From Solirubrobacterales bacterium (GTDB taxonomy: Bacteria > Actinomycetota > Thermoleophilia > Solirubrobacterales > Solirubrobacteraceae), in contig CANJIV010000002.1 in the NCBI GenBank assembly GCA_947474595.1, positions 62,001 through 126,000 on the forward strand: a DNA stretch of 64,000 bases, written 5' to 3'. Of this stretch, positions 1 through 8,967 are shown one piece after another. Position 1 is the stretch's first letter, and each line of letters begins with the position of its first letter. The notes under the pieces were generated by a model that did no database searches, was not told the origin of the DNA, and saw only the letters and a list, made by a program, of their open reading frames with translations. Both the position numbers and the translations under genes were made by a program.

Positions 1-850
1 AGCGCACGCGTGCCGGCTCATTCTCGCCTGTAGCGACGACTATCTCGGCACCGCTGGCAACCAGAGCCGCCGATGCTGTGCGCGGCGCGGCGCGCGAGAT
101 CACGACCGTCAGCGGAGTCTCGCTAGCGTCGCGCACAAGGTTTGAGTCCAGCGGTAGCCGCGCCAGCGAGTCAAAGACAACGCGCCGAGGCTGGTTGGCA
201 ACCCCCTCAATGCGAGCGGTCAGACGGGGATCGTCGGCCACTGCGGTGCCGATCCCGACAGCAACGGCGTCAAGCTCCCCCCGCCACCGGTGTGCCAGTG
301 ACCGGCTGGCCTCTCCCGAGATCCACTTGGAGTCACCGGTTTCGGTCGCAACCTTGCCGTCGAGGGTCATTGCAGACTTAAAGAGGATCCATGGGCGCCC
401 GGTTCGGGCATGCTTGCGGAAGGGCTGATTGAGGCGGCGCGCCCGCTCGCAGAGATCGCCGTCGACCATCTCGACCTCCACTCCTTCGTCGCGCAAGATC
501 CCTAGCCCCCGACCGCAAGCCTTTTCGGATGGATCATCGCTGGCGACGACCACTCGGCTGATCCCGGCGGCGAGAATCGCATCGGTGCACGGGGGCGTGC
601 GCCCTTGGTGACAACAGGGCTCTAGTGAGACGTAGATCGTCGCTGCCGTTGCATCGCCAGCTGCTGTGAGTGCTTCGGCTTCGGCATGCGGACCACCGAG
701 ACGGTCGTGCCACCCTTCCCCCAGTACTTCTCCATCGCGGACGATCACGGCGCCGACGAGCGGATTGGGACTGACGCGTCCGCGACCGTGCTCGGCGAGC
801 TCGATAGCGCGGGCCAAGTGGATCCGATCGGTGTCGGTGCTGACGGGCAC
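1..850 (-). CDS. ribD: Riboflavin biosynthesis protein RibD (deaminase/reductase), 3' part missing at window edge
   Basis: Bifunctional enzyme of riboflavin synthesis: deaminates the GTP-derived pyrimidine and then reduces its ribosyl side chain. About 283 codons are visible, and the reading frame runs off the left edge, so the C-terminus of the reductase is missing. The N-terminal cytidine-deaminase-like zinc site is clear: HAE in GGPHAEAEAL, then EPCCHQGRTPPC about 25 residues later. The reductase half begins near residue 145 with FKSAMTLDGKVAT. GTG at 850 is the only start after an in-frame TAG about 40 nt upstream; no strong Shine-Dalgarno (SD) is visible. It is divergent from the glycosyltransferase at 921. 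Actinobacterial rpe-ribD linkage fits the nearby rpe. Confidence 0.95.
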   Translation of the reverse strand, partial: MPVSTDTDRIHLARAIELAEHGRGRVSPNPLVGAVIVRDGEVLGEGWHDRLGGPHAEAEALTAAGDATAATIYVSLEPCCHQGRTPPCTDAILAAGISRVVVASDDPSEKACGRGLGILRDEGVEVEMVDGDLCERARRLNQPFRKHARTGRPWILFKSAMTLDGKVATETGDSKWISGEASRSLAHRWRGELDAVAVGIGTAVADDPRLTARIEGVANQPRRVVFDSLARLPLDSNLVRDASETPLTVVISRAAPRTASAALVASGAEIVVATGENEPARVR

Positions 851-920
851 GGGACTAAAGGATACGGCGCGCGAGCGATGGAGGCACTACGGTTGGGTAC
901 TTGACCCGGAGCACCTGCGG

Positions 921-1937
921 ATGAAACTGATCATCCAGATCCCATGTCTAAATGAAGAGGACACCCTCCCGGCGGTGCTTGCTGAGCTGCCTCGCGAGGT
1001 GTCTGGCTTTGATGCTGTGGAGTGGTTAGTGATTGATGATGGCTCCACCGACGCCACCGCCGAAGTAGCCCGCGCCCACGGTGTCGACCACCTAGTCCGC
1101 CTCACCGGCCACCGCGGCCTCGCGGTGGCGTTCGGAGCCGGCATCGACGCTGCGCTCAAACTTGGGGCCGACGTGATCGTCAACACAGATGGCGACGGCC
1201 AATATCGGGGAGGCGACATCGGCCGCCTAACAGCCCCGATCTTGGCCGGAGAGGCCGACATGGTGGTGGGCGATCGCGGGGTCGCGACCAACGAGCAGAT
1301 GTCGGGACCAAAGCGTCTCCTACAACGCCTGGGGTCGCGTGTCGTTCGGGCGACGTCCAACACCGACGTGACCGACGCAACATCTGGCTTTCGTGCCTAC
1401 AACCGCGACTCTGCGATCGGCCTGGTGGTCATCTCCTCATTTACTTATACGCTTGAAACGATCATTCAGGCGGGACGCTCAGCGATGTCGATCGCGTCGG
1501 TCCCGATCGCCACCAATCCTCAGCGCCGACGATCTAGACTCTCTCCTTCAATGGCGCTCTACGTGCGGCGTAATGCTCTTTCAATATTTCGCGTCTACGC
1601 TCACTATGCGCCGCTACGACTGTTTTGGGGCGCAGCCATTTTGCTCTTGCTTATTGCTCTGGCAATCTGGGGACGCTTCGCCTATTTCCTGCTCTTTACC
1701 GCTGAAGGGGGGCGGGGTCATGTCCAATCGCTGATCTTGGGCGCGGTGCTGTTTAACGTTGCTGCGATCCTCGGCGCCTTGGGTGTCATCGCAGATCTCA
1801 TCTACGCCCAACGCACTATCGCTCAGCGGACCTTGGAGCGAGTACGGCGGATCGAGCTAGCCCTCGGCGTCGAGCCATCGGGGATAGAGACGGGCCAGTC
1901 AGCTCTTGGCGACCAACATCAAGGCGCTACTAGGTGA
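921..1937 (+). CDS. Family 2 glycosyltransferase with C-terminal membrane segments
   Basis: Membrane-anchored GT-A glycosyltransferase of the DPM1/polyprenyl-phosphate type (338 aa). It probably moves a sugar from a nucleotide donor to a lipid carrier on the cytoplasmic face. The N-terminus IIQIPCLNEEDTL is the canonical GT2 opening, DDGS lies at residues 39-42, and the metal-binding DGDGQ at 90-94. Two hydrophobic stretches near 235-255 and 268-292 anchor the C-terminus. I chose ATG 921 because upstream in-frame sequence is low-quality and lies over the ribD start. The stop overlaps the next gene (GTGA), so the two are probably co-translated. Sugar and acceptor cannot be told from sequence. 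Confidence 0.88.
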   Translation: MKLIIQIPCLNEEDTLPAVLAELPREVSGFDAVEWLVIDDGSTDATAEVARAHGVDHLVRLTGHRGLAVAFGAGIDAALKLGADVIVNTDGDGQYRGGDIGRLTAPILAGEADMVVGDRGVATNEQMSGPKRLLQRLGSRVVRATSNTDVTDATSGFRAYNRDSAIGLVVISSFTYTLETIIQAGRSAMSIASVPIATNPQRRRSRLSPSMALYVRRNALSIFRVYAHYAPLRLFWGAAILLLLIALAIWGRFAYFLLFTAEGGRGHVQSLILGAVLFNVAAILGALGVIADLIYAQRTIAQRTLERVRRIELALGVEPSGIETGQSALGDQHQGATR

Positions 1938-2569
1938 CCGTTCAGACGCCAGTCAGATGCCTAACCCCAACGTCTAGTCCGGTCGGCAATAGCTATGACA
2001 AGTACACCACGACCAACCCCTTGGCCCGACCGCTGGTCAACCGCTTTTGCGCCGCGGTCGATGAGCTCCTAGATCTCTGCGCACCGCTATCGGTGCTCGA
2101 CGTCGGCTGCGGCGAAGGCGTCTTGACTCAACGCTGGGCGCGCCGCTATGCAGGCGCGGCAATTCTCGGGGTTGATCGCGAAGATCCACGGTGCCGCTCG
2201 CAGTGGCTTGGACGTCGAGAACCTAACCTCAGCTTTGAGGTCGCCGACGGCGCGGCGCTGCACTTTGAGGACTCCTCCTTTGATCTCGTCTGTGGGATCG
2301 AGGTGCTCGAACATGTGGCCAACCCGACCGCCGTCCTAGAGCAGATGCGCCGGTGTGCCCGCAAGGCGATCCTGATCTCAGTGCCGCGCGAGCCCTTGTG
2401 GCGGATCCTCAACGTCGCCAGAGGTACCTACTGGAGAGATTTTGGCAATACCCCGGGGCACCTACAGCACTGGTCTAAAACGTCACTCCTAACGCTCCTG
2501 CGAGGCTACGGAGAGATCACCGCGGTCCGCGCTGTGACTCCTTGGACGGTAGTGCTCGTCCAGATCTAG
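1934..2569 (+). CDS. Class I SAM-dependent methyltransferase
   Basis: A 211-aa Rossmann-fold methyltransferase. Motif I VLDVGCGEG lies at residues 54-62, followed by the acidic end of beta-2 (GVDRED), a motif resembling FDLVCGIEVLEH, and a C-terminal region resembling the Methyltransf_11 group. It starts at GTG 1934, overlapping the glycosyltransferase stop by 4 nt. The pair therefore probably acts on one glycoconjugate or lipid-linked sugar (inference). The substrate is unknown. Its stop codon falls inside a short AGATCT tandem repeat. Confidence 0.85.
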   Translation: MTVQTPVRCLTPTSSPVGNSYDKYTTTNPLARPLVNRFCAAVDELLDLCAPLSVLDVGCGEGVLTQRWARRYAGAAILGVDREDPRCRSQWLGRREPNLSFEVADGAALHFEDSSFDLVCGIEVLEHVANPTAVLEQMRRCARKAILISVPREPLWRILNVARGTYWRDFGNTPGHLQHWSKTSLLTLLRGYGEITAVRAVTPWTVVLVQI

Positions 2570-2579
2570 ATCTAGATCT
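2562..2579. repeat. Three tandem AGATCT units at a convergent gene junction
   Basis: The hexamer AGATCT occurs three times head to tail at 2562-2579. Being self-complementary, the array is an 18-bp palindrome. It contains the methyltransferase stop codon (2567-2569) and lies 5 bp before the end of the convergent FtsX gene. It lacks a T-tract, so I do not call it a terminator. Confidence 0.6.
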
Positions 2580-2584
2580 GAGCG

Positions 2585-5119
2585 CTACTCATGACTGAGT
2601 GCATCTAAGACGTTTAGCCTCGCCGCCCTTCGGGCCGGGAAGATCGCCGCAAGCACCCCGGCCAAGCCAGCGAGTACGAGCAAGACCAACAGAGTCGGCA
2701 CAGGAAGAGCAAAGCGGAAGCCGTCATCCTTAAGCGCCTGGGCCATTACCGCCGCAAAAAAGATACCTAAGCAGAGGCCTAGGACCGCTCCAATAAGCGC
2801 CGTTATGACAGCCTCATAGCGCACGATCGTACGAACCTGGCGCCGCGACATTCCGATCGCGCGTAGAAGGCCTAGCTCGCGCGTGCGTTCGTGGATTGAG
2901 AGGGCAAGAGTGTTGACTATCCCGAAGAGCGAGACCACCACCGATAGCGAAAGCAAAACATAAAAGAATCCCAGCAACTGGTTGATTTGGCTCGCAATAT
3001 TGTCGGAGAACTCCTGCTTGGTGAGCGCCTTAGTGGTCGGAAAGTTGACCTCTAAGAGCTTCTTGATCTCACTCTGGACCGCCGCTGGCGAAGCGGTAGC
3101 ATCGATCCCGACGTATCCTGCCTGATCCTGAGTGACGCCAAAGGCATCCGTGATCGTCGCCAAGCTGACCGTAACGTCGTTGAGCAGCTGGGTGTCGTTG
3201 CCATAGATCCCGCGCACGGTGAGGCCTAGATGGTGACCGTCTGCAGTCGTCACGGCCATCTTGTCGCCTAGGGAAAGGTGATTTTCTTCTGCGAACTTCT
3301 TCGCAACTACGGCCTCAGTAGGCCTCAGCGTGGTCAGCGTGCTGTTCGATCCTTTGACCCAGTCGAACTTAAAGAGGCTTGTGACTGTCTCGGTGGTGAC
3401 CCCCGAAACCCCCACTGTTCCGACCCCGGCAACCTTGGCCTTAGTTTCTCTAGATTCAGCCACGCTCGAAACCCCTTCTACGCTCGCGATCGCCTTGGCC
3501 GCCTGCGGAGCGATCGTGGACCGTCCGTCCGTACTCTGCACCACGAAGGCGCCGACAAAACCTTTATTGATCGCATCGCTTATCGAGGCCTTGGCTCCCG
3601 CGGCGAAGATGCTCACGAAGGTCACCAGTGCAAGACCGATCATCAGCGCAGCAGCGGTCGATGCGGTTCGACTTGGGTTGCGTGTGGCATTCTCGCGAGC
3701 GATCCGACCGGTCACGCCACGCAGGCGCTCCATAACGGCGCCGATCACGCTCGCCAACGGCTTTACGACGTAAGGCGAGGACATCGCTACGCCGATGAAG
3801 ATAATCGCTGCCCCAGCGCCTACCAATCCGAGTGCCCCTGAGCCGGCCAAGCCCAACACCAACAGCGCCACTCCCAAGACGGTAATCGCGACCGCTAGCG
3901 GCAGCCGTAATGCCGCGAAGCGCCCGCGCGGCAGCACGGCCCCCTCATGTAAAGCGGCAAGCGGCGCGACGCGGGTAGCCCGCAGGGCCGGAGAGAGGCT
4001 CGCTACCACCGTAAGTACCGTGCCTACAACCATTGCGACCACTACCGTGCGTGGCAGCAAGACCGTTCCTTGGGCTGGCAGATCGGCGCCGAAAGCCTTA
4101 AAGAGAGCCTTCAGCGCGGGAGCAATTCCGACTCCAGCCAAGAGGCCTAATGCCGATGCCAAGAGGCCGATCAAGAGGGCCTCGCCAACAACCGAAATCA
4201 AGATTTGACGGCGTGAGGCGCCTAGCGTCCGCAGCAGCGCAAACTCGCGCGTCCGTTGCGCGGTTGTGATCGAAAAGGTGTTGAAGATCATGAAACCGCC
4301 GACAAAAAGTGCGATTCCTGCAAAGACCAAAAGGATGGTCGTCAAGAATGAGAGAGCAGACTTGGTGTCTTGGGCCTGCGCGGCAGCCTGCTGCTTGCCA
4401 GTGCGAACGGTCACCGTCGTGGGCATCACCTTTTTGAGAGCTAGCACCACAGACTCCGGCGTAGCTGAATCGGCGACCTCTATGTCTACGCCGCCGAGCC
4501 TGCCGACTTCGGCGAGCGCACGTTGGGCTTGGGGTAACGCCATGATCGCCACGCTCGCACCTGCCAGTGAATCGACGGCGCCAAATTGCGCTATGCCCAC
4601 CAGCGTGTAGCTCTGCTTGGGACCAGCCCCGACTATGCCTACTTTGTCTCCGACCTTATAGCCGCCCTTGCTTGCTCCTAAGACGTCAAGGGCAACCTCA
4701 TTATCTGTGCGTGGTGGCCGGCCGATCGTGTATCGGAACGGATTAAATGGAGCGGGCCGTGCTCCGGTGATAAACGTAGGAGCCCTTAACGAGAGACGTG
4801 TCCCATCCTTCTTCAAGATCACCGCAATCGCAAAGATGCTCCCCGCCGCCTGCTTCACACCAGGGACAGTTTTTGCCTCTGCCAAGACCGACTCAGGAAA
4901 AGTCGGCCTACTGCCCCTCTGGCTAATCACCTCTCGCGGCGACAAGCTGACATCGACACCCTTACTCGCCGTGGCAAATATCCCATCAAAGGAACGGCTG
5001 ATGGTGTCGGTGAGAATGTAAGTTCCCGAGATCAGCGCGACGCCTAGAAAGACCGCGAAGGCAGTAAGAACGGTGCGCACCTTGCGGGTCGCAAGCCCAC
5101 GAATAGTCAGGGAGAACAT
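2585..5119 (-). CDS. FtsX/MacB-type ABC transporter permease, two FtsX units
   Basis: An 844-aa membrane protein with the LolC/MacB-type layout. It has an N-terminal signal-anchor helix at about 15-40, a large extracytoplasmic MacB-like domain to about 255, and a first FtsX block (about 260-385) containing LLRTLGASRRQI. Several central helices follow, then a second extracytoplasmic domain and a C-terminal FtsX block with LGLLRAIGMSRRQV. Such permeases use an LolD/MacB-type ATPase to export or pull lipids, lipoproteins or peptides. No ATPase gene adjoins it: upstream is rpe (30 bp away) and downstream is the convergent methyltransferase. The ATPase must be elsewhere. ATG 5119 fits the usual short cytoplasmic N-terminus. 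Confidence 0.92.
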   Translation of the reverse strand: MFSLTIRGLATRKVRTVLTAFAVFLGVALISGTYILTDTISRSFDGIFATASKGVDVSLSPREVISQRGSRPTFPESVLAEAKTVPGVKQAAGSIFAIAVILKKDGTRLSLRAPTFITGARPAPFNPFRYTIGRPPRTDNEVALDVLGASKGGYKVGDKVGIVGAGPKQSYTLVGIAQFGAVDSLAGASVAIMALPQAQRALAEVGRLGGVDIEVADSATPESVVLALKKVMPTTVTVRTGKQQAAAQAQDTKSALSFLTTILLVFAGIALFVGGFMIFNTFSITTAQRTREFALLRTLGASRRQILISVVGEALLIGLLASALGLLAGVGIAPALKALFKAFGADLPAQGTVLLPRTVVVAMVVGTVLTVVASLSPALRATRVAPLAALHEGAVLPRGRFAALRLPLAVAITVLGVALLVLGLAGSGALGLVGAGAAIIFIGVAMSSPYVVKPLASVIGAVMERLRGVTGRIARENATRNPSRTASTAAALMIGLALVTFVSIFAAGAKASISDAINKGFVGAFVVQSTDGRSTIAPQAAKAIASVEGVSSVAESRETKAKVAGVGTVGVSGVTTETVTSLFKFDWVKGSNSTLTTLRPTEAVVAKKFAEENHLSLGDKMAVTTADGHHLGLTVRGIYGNDTQLLNDVTVSLATITDAFGVTQDQAGYVGIDATASPAAVQSEIKKLLEVNFPTTKALTKQEFSDNIASQINQLLGFFYVLLSLSVVVSLFGIVNTLALSIHERTRELGLLRAIGMSRRQVRTIVRYEAVITALIGAVLGLCLGIFFAAVMAQALKDDGFRFALPVPTLLVLLVLAGLAGVLAAIFPARRAARLNVLDALSHE

Positions 5120-5149
5120 CAGTTAAACGCTACCGCGTGGGATCTCTGC

Positions 5150-5839
5150 CTAGGCGGCGGTCGCCGCCCTGGCGGCGCGAAGTAAGTCGCTGTAGGCCTC
5201 AGCGGGATCGCTAGCCCCCATCACAGCCGAGCCGGCTACGAGCAGCGTTGCCCCCGCGCCAACAACCCGCGGGGCGCTGTGGGCGTTGATGCCGCCGTCT
5301 ACCTCGAGCACGACATGGTCGGGCAGTATCGCCCGCATCCGCTTAAGTTTGTCCAGAGAGCCTTCGATGAAGGCTTGCCCTCCCCAGCCGGGATTGACGC
5401 TCATACACAGCGCGATGTCGATTACGTCGGCGACCTCGGCGAGGGCCTGAGGTGATGTCGATGGCGTAATCGCAACTCCGGCGCGACATCCACCATCGTG
5501 GATCGCAGCGATCGCATAATCGATGTGCGGGGTCGCCTCTGCGTGGACGGTGATTGAGTCCGCCCCAGCGCTTATGAAGTCAGCGACAAACCGCTCGGGG
5601 CGCCTAACCATGAGGTGCACGTCGATCAAACCCCCGGCCGCGGATACCTGCTCGCGTAGAGCGCCAACGACGATCGGACCCATCGACAGGCGTGGAACAA
5701 AGTCACCGTCCATCACGTCGACATGGATCACGCGGGCACCTGCTGCCATTACCTCAGCAACCTGATCTCCCAGGCGAGCGAAGTCAGCCGACAACACCGA
5801 TGGCGCAATCGTGACCTCGGTAGGGATGAGATCTGACAT
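5150..5839 (-). CDS. rpe: Ribulose-phosphate 3-epimerase
   Basis: Interconverts ribulose 5-phosphate and xylulose 5-phosphate (pentose phosphate pathway, cytoplasm). The TIM barrel of 229 aa shows the family signatures in order: APSVLSADFARL, HVDVMDGDFVP with metal-binding His and Asp, VNPGWGGQAF, and VDGGIN near the phosphate site. A TTG codon at 5842 precedes the ATG at 5839. I prefer the ATG because it forms a TGATG junction with the zinc-ribbon gene upstream, which suggests translational coupling. It is the last gene of the priA-def-fmt-rsmB run before the FtsX insertion. Confidence 0.97.
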   Translation of the reverse strand: MSDLIPTEVTIAPSVLSADFARLGDQVAEVMAAGARVIHVDVMDGDFVPRLSMGPIVVGALREQVSAAGGLIDVHLMVRRPERFVADFISAGADSITVHAEATPHIDYAIAAIHDGGCRAGVAITPSTSPQALAEVADVIDIALCMSVNPGWGGQAFIEGSLDKLKRMRAILPDHVVLEVDGGINAHSAPRVVGAGATLLVAGSAVMGASDPAEAYSDLLRAARAATAA

Positions 5840-6066
5840 CAAAGCGCCCGCAGCATGCTCTGTTTGCAGTTGTTACAAGTGAGCGTCGCGGTGGAAGACA
5901 TACGTACGATCGTAGAGTGCTCGCCACAGTTCTCGCAGTTAGAGGTCAACTCAAAGCGATGCAAGCAGTAGACGCAGCGGTAGCGCCCAGGTGTATTAGT
6001 AGGTCGCAGCCAAGGCTCCCCGCAGTCGGGGCAGGTGGGCCCTAGGTCTAGCGGCGATGAAGCCAT
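5839..6066 (-). CDS. Small four-CxxC zinc-ribbon protein (YfgJ-like)
   Basis: A 75-aa protein with four CxxC pairs at residues 12-15, 31-34, 44-47 and 64-67, spaced as two successive zinc ribbons. E. coli YfgJ has a similar size and double-ribbon layout, but function is not established. The ATG at 6066 overlaps the rsmB stop by one base (ATGA), and its own stop overlaps the rpe start, so it is embedded in a translationally coupled operon. This supports a real gene rather than a chance frame. A longer in-frame extension to 6273 lies inside rsmB and has no zinc-ribbon character, so I reject it. Confidence 0.88.
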   Translation of the reverse strand: MASSPLDLGPTCPDCGEPWLRPTNTPGRYRCVYCLHRFELTSNCENCGEHSTIVRMSSTATLTCNNCKQSMLRAL

Positions 6067-7412
6067 CAGCCCCCGCTCAGACGCAGACGGCTGATCGAAA
6101 AGCCGTCGGTAGCGTGTCGGTGGGGCATCGTCGCTAAGTCCCTTACAGGCCCTTGCATCTCTCCATTCTCCCAGAGCGGGGCGGCGGCTTGCAGATCGTC
6201 TGGTGAGAGGGCCGGGTTCTGAGCAAGCAAAGAGTCGATCTGGTGGGCGCCTTCTGCGGCCGAGATCGTACAAACCGAGTAGACGAGCGTGCCACCAGGA
6301 GCCAAAGCGTCGGCTGCTTTGGTCAAGATCTGTGCCTGGACGCCAGCTAGCGCCGTGATCGTCTCAGCGGTTACTCGCCAGCGAAGATCAGGTCGTGACT
6401 GCAAGGTTCCAAGCCCGGAGCAGGGCGGGTCGACGAGAACACGATCGAACTTCCTCTGACTATCGCGCCCACGACCAGCGTCGCTAACTTCCACCCCGAC
6501 GATGGTTGCTTGCATGCGCGCGCAGGTAGTCACTAGAGATCCAGCACGCCCGGCGTGGCGTTCGACAGCGACGATCTCACCCTCCCCTTCCATCAGGGCG
6601 GCAAGGTGGGTCGTCTTGGCTCCCGGAGCGGCACAGAGGTCTAGAACGCGCTCGCCCGGAGTAGGATCAACTAGGCGAGCAACGAGCATCGAAGCGCGCG
6701 ACTGCGCCATCACCGCCCCTCTGGCCCAAAGCTCAGATCCATGGACGTCAAAGGCGTCGTCTAAGACGAGTCCCTCCGGCAGTCCTGTGGCCTCATGGCT
6801 GGCGACTCCTAGGGCTGTGAGTTCAGCGACGACCTCGTCTGCGCTAGCGACCAACGTATTGACGCGCAGTGCTGCTTCGGCTGGTTCGTTGACGACTGCT
6901 AGGAGATCCCTTGCTCCCTGAGCCCCAAGCTCATCCCACCATAGTTGGGCCAACCAGAGTGGCACCGAATGCTTGACCGCCGCGCGCTGCGGGGTCTCAT
7001 CGCCGAGCGCATCGAGCAGCGCGGGACCCTCTCGACCAGCGCGTCGCAGGACCGCGTTTACTAGTCCGGCCCCATGGCTGGGCTTAGCGAGCTCGACAGA
7101 TTCGTCGACTGCGGCATGACTTGGGATCCGATCTAGAAAGAGAATCTGAAAGAGGCCCAGGCGCAGCGCTGCGAGCACGCGGCCGTCGAATCGGTCAATC
7201 GCTCGACCCGTTAGTTCGGTAATCACGTAATCGAGCGTTGCGCGCCGCTGCACAGTCCCAAAGGCCAGCGTTGTGGCGAGGCCAAAATCACGTCCGCTTT
7301 GGACTCCCGCGGACTGAGCCTCAGCACGCAGCGCGCGATCGGTAAATGCATCTTGTTCAAACGTCCTGCGGATCGTTGCAAAGGCGACTGCCCTGGCTGG
7401 GGAGACACTCAC
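6066..7412 (-). CDS. rsmB: 16S rRNA m5C967 methyltransferase RsmB
   Basis: Methylates C967 of 16S rRNA using SAM. The 448-aa protein has an N-terminal NusB-like RNA-binding helical domain (about 1-140) and a C-terminal methyltransferase domain. SAM motif I is VLDLCAAPGAKTTHLA. The two catalytic cysteines of the RsmB/Nol1 family are present in VDPPCSGLGT and SVCTIS. GTG 7412 forms a GTGA overlap with the fmt stop, matching the fmt-rsmB coupling common in bacteria. Confidence 0.97.
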   Translation of the reverse strand: MSVSPARAVAFATIRRTFEQDAFTDRALRAEAQSAGVQSGRDFGLATTLAFGTVQRRATLDYVITELTGRAIDRFDGRVLAALRLGLFQILFLDRIPSHAAVDESVELAKPSHGAGLVNAVLRRAGREGPALLDALGDETPQRAAVKHSVPLWLAQLWWDELGAQGARDLLAVVNEPAEAALRVNTLVASADEVVAELTALGVASHEATGLPEGLVLDDAFDVHGSELWARGAVMAQSRASMLVARLVDPTPGERVLDLCAAPGAKTTHLAALMEGEGEIVAVERHAGRAGSLVTTCARMQATIVGVEVSDAGRGRDSQRKFDRVLVDPPCSGLGTLQSRPDLRWRVTAETITALAGVQAQILTKAADALAPGGTLVYSVCTISAAEGAHQIDSLLAQNPALSPDDLQAAAPLWENGEMQGPVRDLATMPHRHATDGFSISRLRLSGG

Positions 7413-8323
7413 GGCGTTGGCAGCCCATGGCCTCGAAGGAAATCTGCGCCGCTCATCGCGCGACCGCCCGCTGGAACCACCACACGGAGCTCGAGCACCC
7501 CTGGAGTGCAGCCCAACAAGAGGCGTCCAGAATCTTCTTTTAACTCTCCAGCTAAGGGATAGGACCGCTCTTGGCCACCGTCCTCGACGATCAGATCTGC
7601 GGACACAACGCCCAACATCGAGCCATCAGCGAGCGGCACTCGCCCACCGATATGAGGCGTCAACGCTCGCACCACGCGCTGGGCGTGGGCCGCAGAGCTA
7701 CTGGTATCGAGGGTCCGATCGGCAGCCGTAATCTTCTCCGCGTAGGTGGCCTGGAGATCAGCTTGCTCGACAAAGCTTGGCTGCTCATCGAGCGCGCGCA
7801 CGAGCAGCTCTGCGCCTAGGGTGGCGAGGCCTTGGGCTAGCGAACCGTAGGTGTCCTCTGCGGTGATTGCCTGTTCGGCCACGAGGCAGACCGGGCCGGC
7901 ATCGAGCTCGGCCGCCAGGCGCATGATCGAGACACCGGTGGCTTGATCTCCGGCCATTATCGCGCGCTCGATAGGGGCAGCTCCACGCCAGCGCGGAAGA
8001 AGCGATGGATGAACATTAAAGGTCGGCCACGTTGACAGCAGGGGCTCCGCCACAACGGCGCCATAGGCGCACAGCACCAACGCCTGAGGTGCGAAATCTT
8101 GAATCTGATCAAAGACCTCTTGGTCGTTGATCGATTCAGGAGCTATCAGCGCGATCCCTAGATCGTTAGCTAAGTCGGCCACGGGCGTCGGTGAGATCTG
8201 TCGCCCGCGGCCGCGCGGGCGTTCTGGCCGAGTGACCACTAGTCCCGGACGATGCTCGCTTTGGGCAAGACGTCCGAGCACGACTGCGGCGAACTCCGAT
8301 GTTCCTATGTAGACCGTGCGCAC
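7409..8323 (-). CDS. fmt: Methionyl-tRNA formyltransferase
   Basis: Formylates initiator Met-tRNA with 10-formyl-THF. The protein opens VRTVYIGTSEFAAVVL and carries the formyltransferase signature SLLPRWRGAAPIERAI with catalytic Asn/His nearby (FNVHPSLLP), then a C-terminal OB-like tRNA-binding domain. The frame is open further upstream, but only from GTG 8323 does it match the family N-terminus, giving 304 aa. That start sits 7 bp after the def stop. The def-fmt pairing couples formylation with deformylation. Confidence 0.97.
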   Translation of the reverse strand: MRTVYIGTSEFAAVVLGRLAQSEHRPGLVVTRPERPRGRGRQISPTPVADLANDLGIALIAPESINDQEVFDQIQDFAPQALVLCAYGAVVAEPLLSTWPTFNVHPSLLPRWRGAAPIERAIMAGDQATGVSIMRLAAELDAGPVCLVAEQAITAEDTYGSLAQGLATLGAELLVRALDEQPSFVEQADLQATYAEKITAADRTLDTSSSAAHAQRVVRALTPHIGGRVPLADGSMLGVVSADLIVEDGGQERSYPLAGELKEDSGRLLLGCTPGVLELRVVVPAGGRAMSGADFLRGHGLPTP

Positions 8324-8330
8324 GTGTGAG

Positions 8331-8927
8331 CTAGACCGTGTAGGCGCCCTGTTGCTCGCGCAAGGTTCGCATCGCCTGTTTGCGCTGATCACGCGGTGCA
8401 CGATCGAGAATCAGGACGCCGTCGAGATGGTCGATCTCATGCAATATGACCCTGGCCTCCAAGCCGGAAGCCTCGACCACAACGACCTCGCCGTGGCCGT
8501 CACAGGCGCGGACGCGGACGTGGATTGGGCGCTCGACGTCGACGTGAACGCCGGGCAGGCTCAGACATCCCTCCTCTGAGGGCTCCTTCTCTTTCCCTTG
8601 CCACTCTATCTCGGGGTTAATTAGAGCGACCAGTGGCGCATCGCCACCGACCCTATAGACCAATACCTTGTGCAGAACGCCGAGCTGCGTTGCGGCAAGG
8701 CCGATGCCAAAACTGTCCTCCATGATCTGCCCCATGCGCGTGATTTCAGCGCGCAGCGTCTCATCGAAGCGCTCGACTTCGAGCGCTTTCGCACGGAGAA
8801 CCGGATCGCCAAACTTGCGTACCAGCGAAAGTGCAGCGTCACGGCGCGCCTGAGCCTCGGGGTCAAGCGAAGGAGCATCTTCTTGATCAAGCTCGGCTGT
8901 ATGAAGATCTAAGGATTCGTCGCTCAT
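8331..8927 (-). CDS. def: Peptide deformylase
   Basis: Removes the N-formyl group from nascent proteins (metalloprotease, usually Fe2+). All three deformylase motifs are present: GIGLAATQ, EGCLSLPG and HEIDHLDG, which supply the Cys and two His metal ligands and the catalytic Glu. There is an acidic, probably disordered N-terminal extension of about 30 residues before the usual domain start (LVRKFGDPVLR). Length is 198 aa. It lies between priA and fmt, the order also seen in Bacillus. Confidence 0.97.
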   Translation of the reverse strand: MSDESLDLHTAELDQEDAPSLDPEAQARRDAALSLVRKFGDPVLRAKALEVERFDETLRAEITRMGQIMEDSFGIGLAATQLGVLHKVLVYRVGGDAPLVALINPEIEWQGKEKEPSEEGCLSLPGVHVDVERPIHVRVRACDGHGEVVVVEASGLEARVILHEIDHLDGVLILDRAPRDQRKQAMRTLREQQGAYTV

Positions 8928-8967
8928 ATACGCGATCAGTCTACTTTGGCCAAGCGTTCAGCTGACA

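Noticed and set aside
2562-2579. The AGATCT palindrome as a bidirectional terminator
   Set aside because: GC-poor stem and no T-tract on either side.
3278-4610. Several long plus-strand frames opposite the FtsX permease (up to 187 aa)
   Set aside because: They mirror the minus-strand gene in high-GC codon phase, have no family features, and the permease is clearly real.
6067-6273. Upstream extension of the zinc-ribbon gene
   Set aside because: It lies in rsmB in another frame; the ATGA junction at 6066 is the better start.
8324-8401. 26-residue N-terminal extension of fmt
   Set aside because: It lies inside def and has no similarity to the formyltransferase N-terminus; GTG 8323 is adequate.
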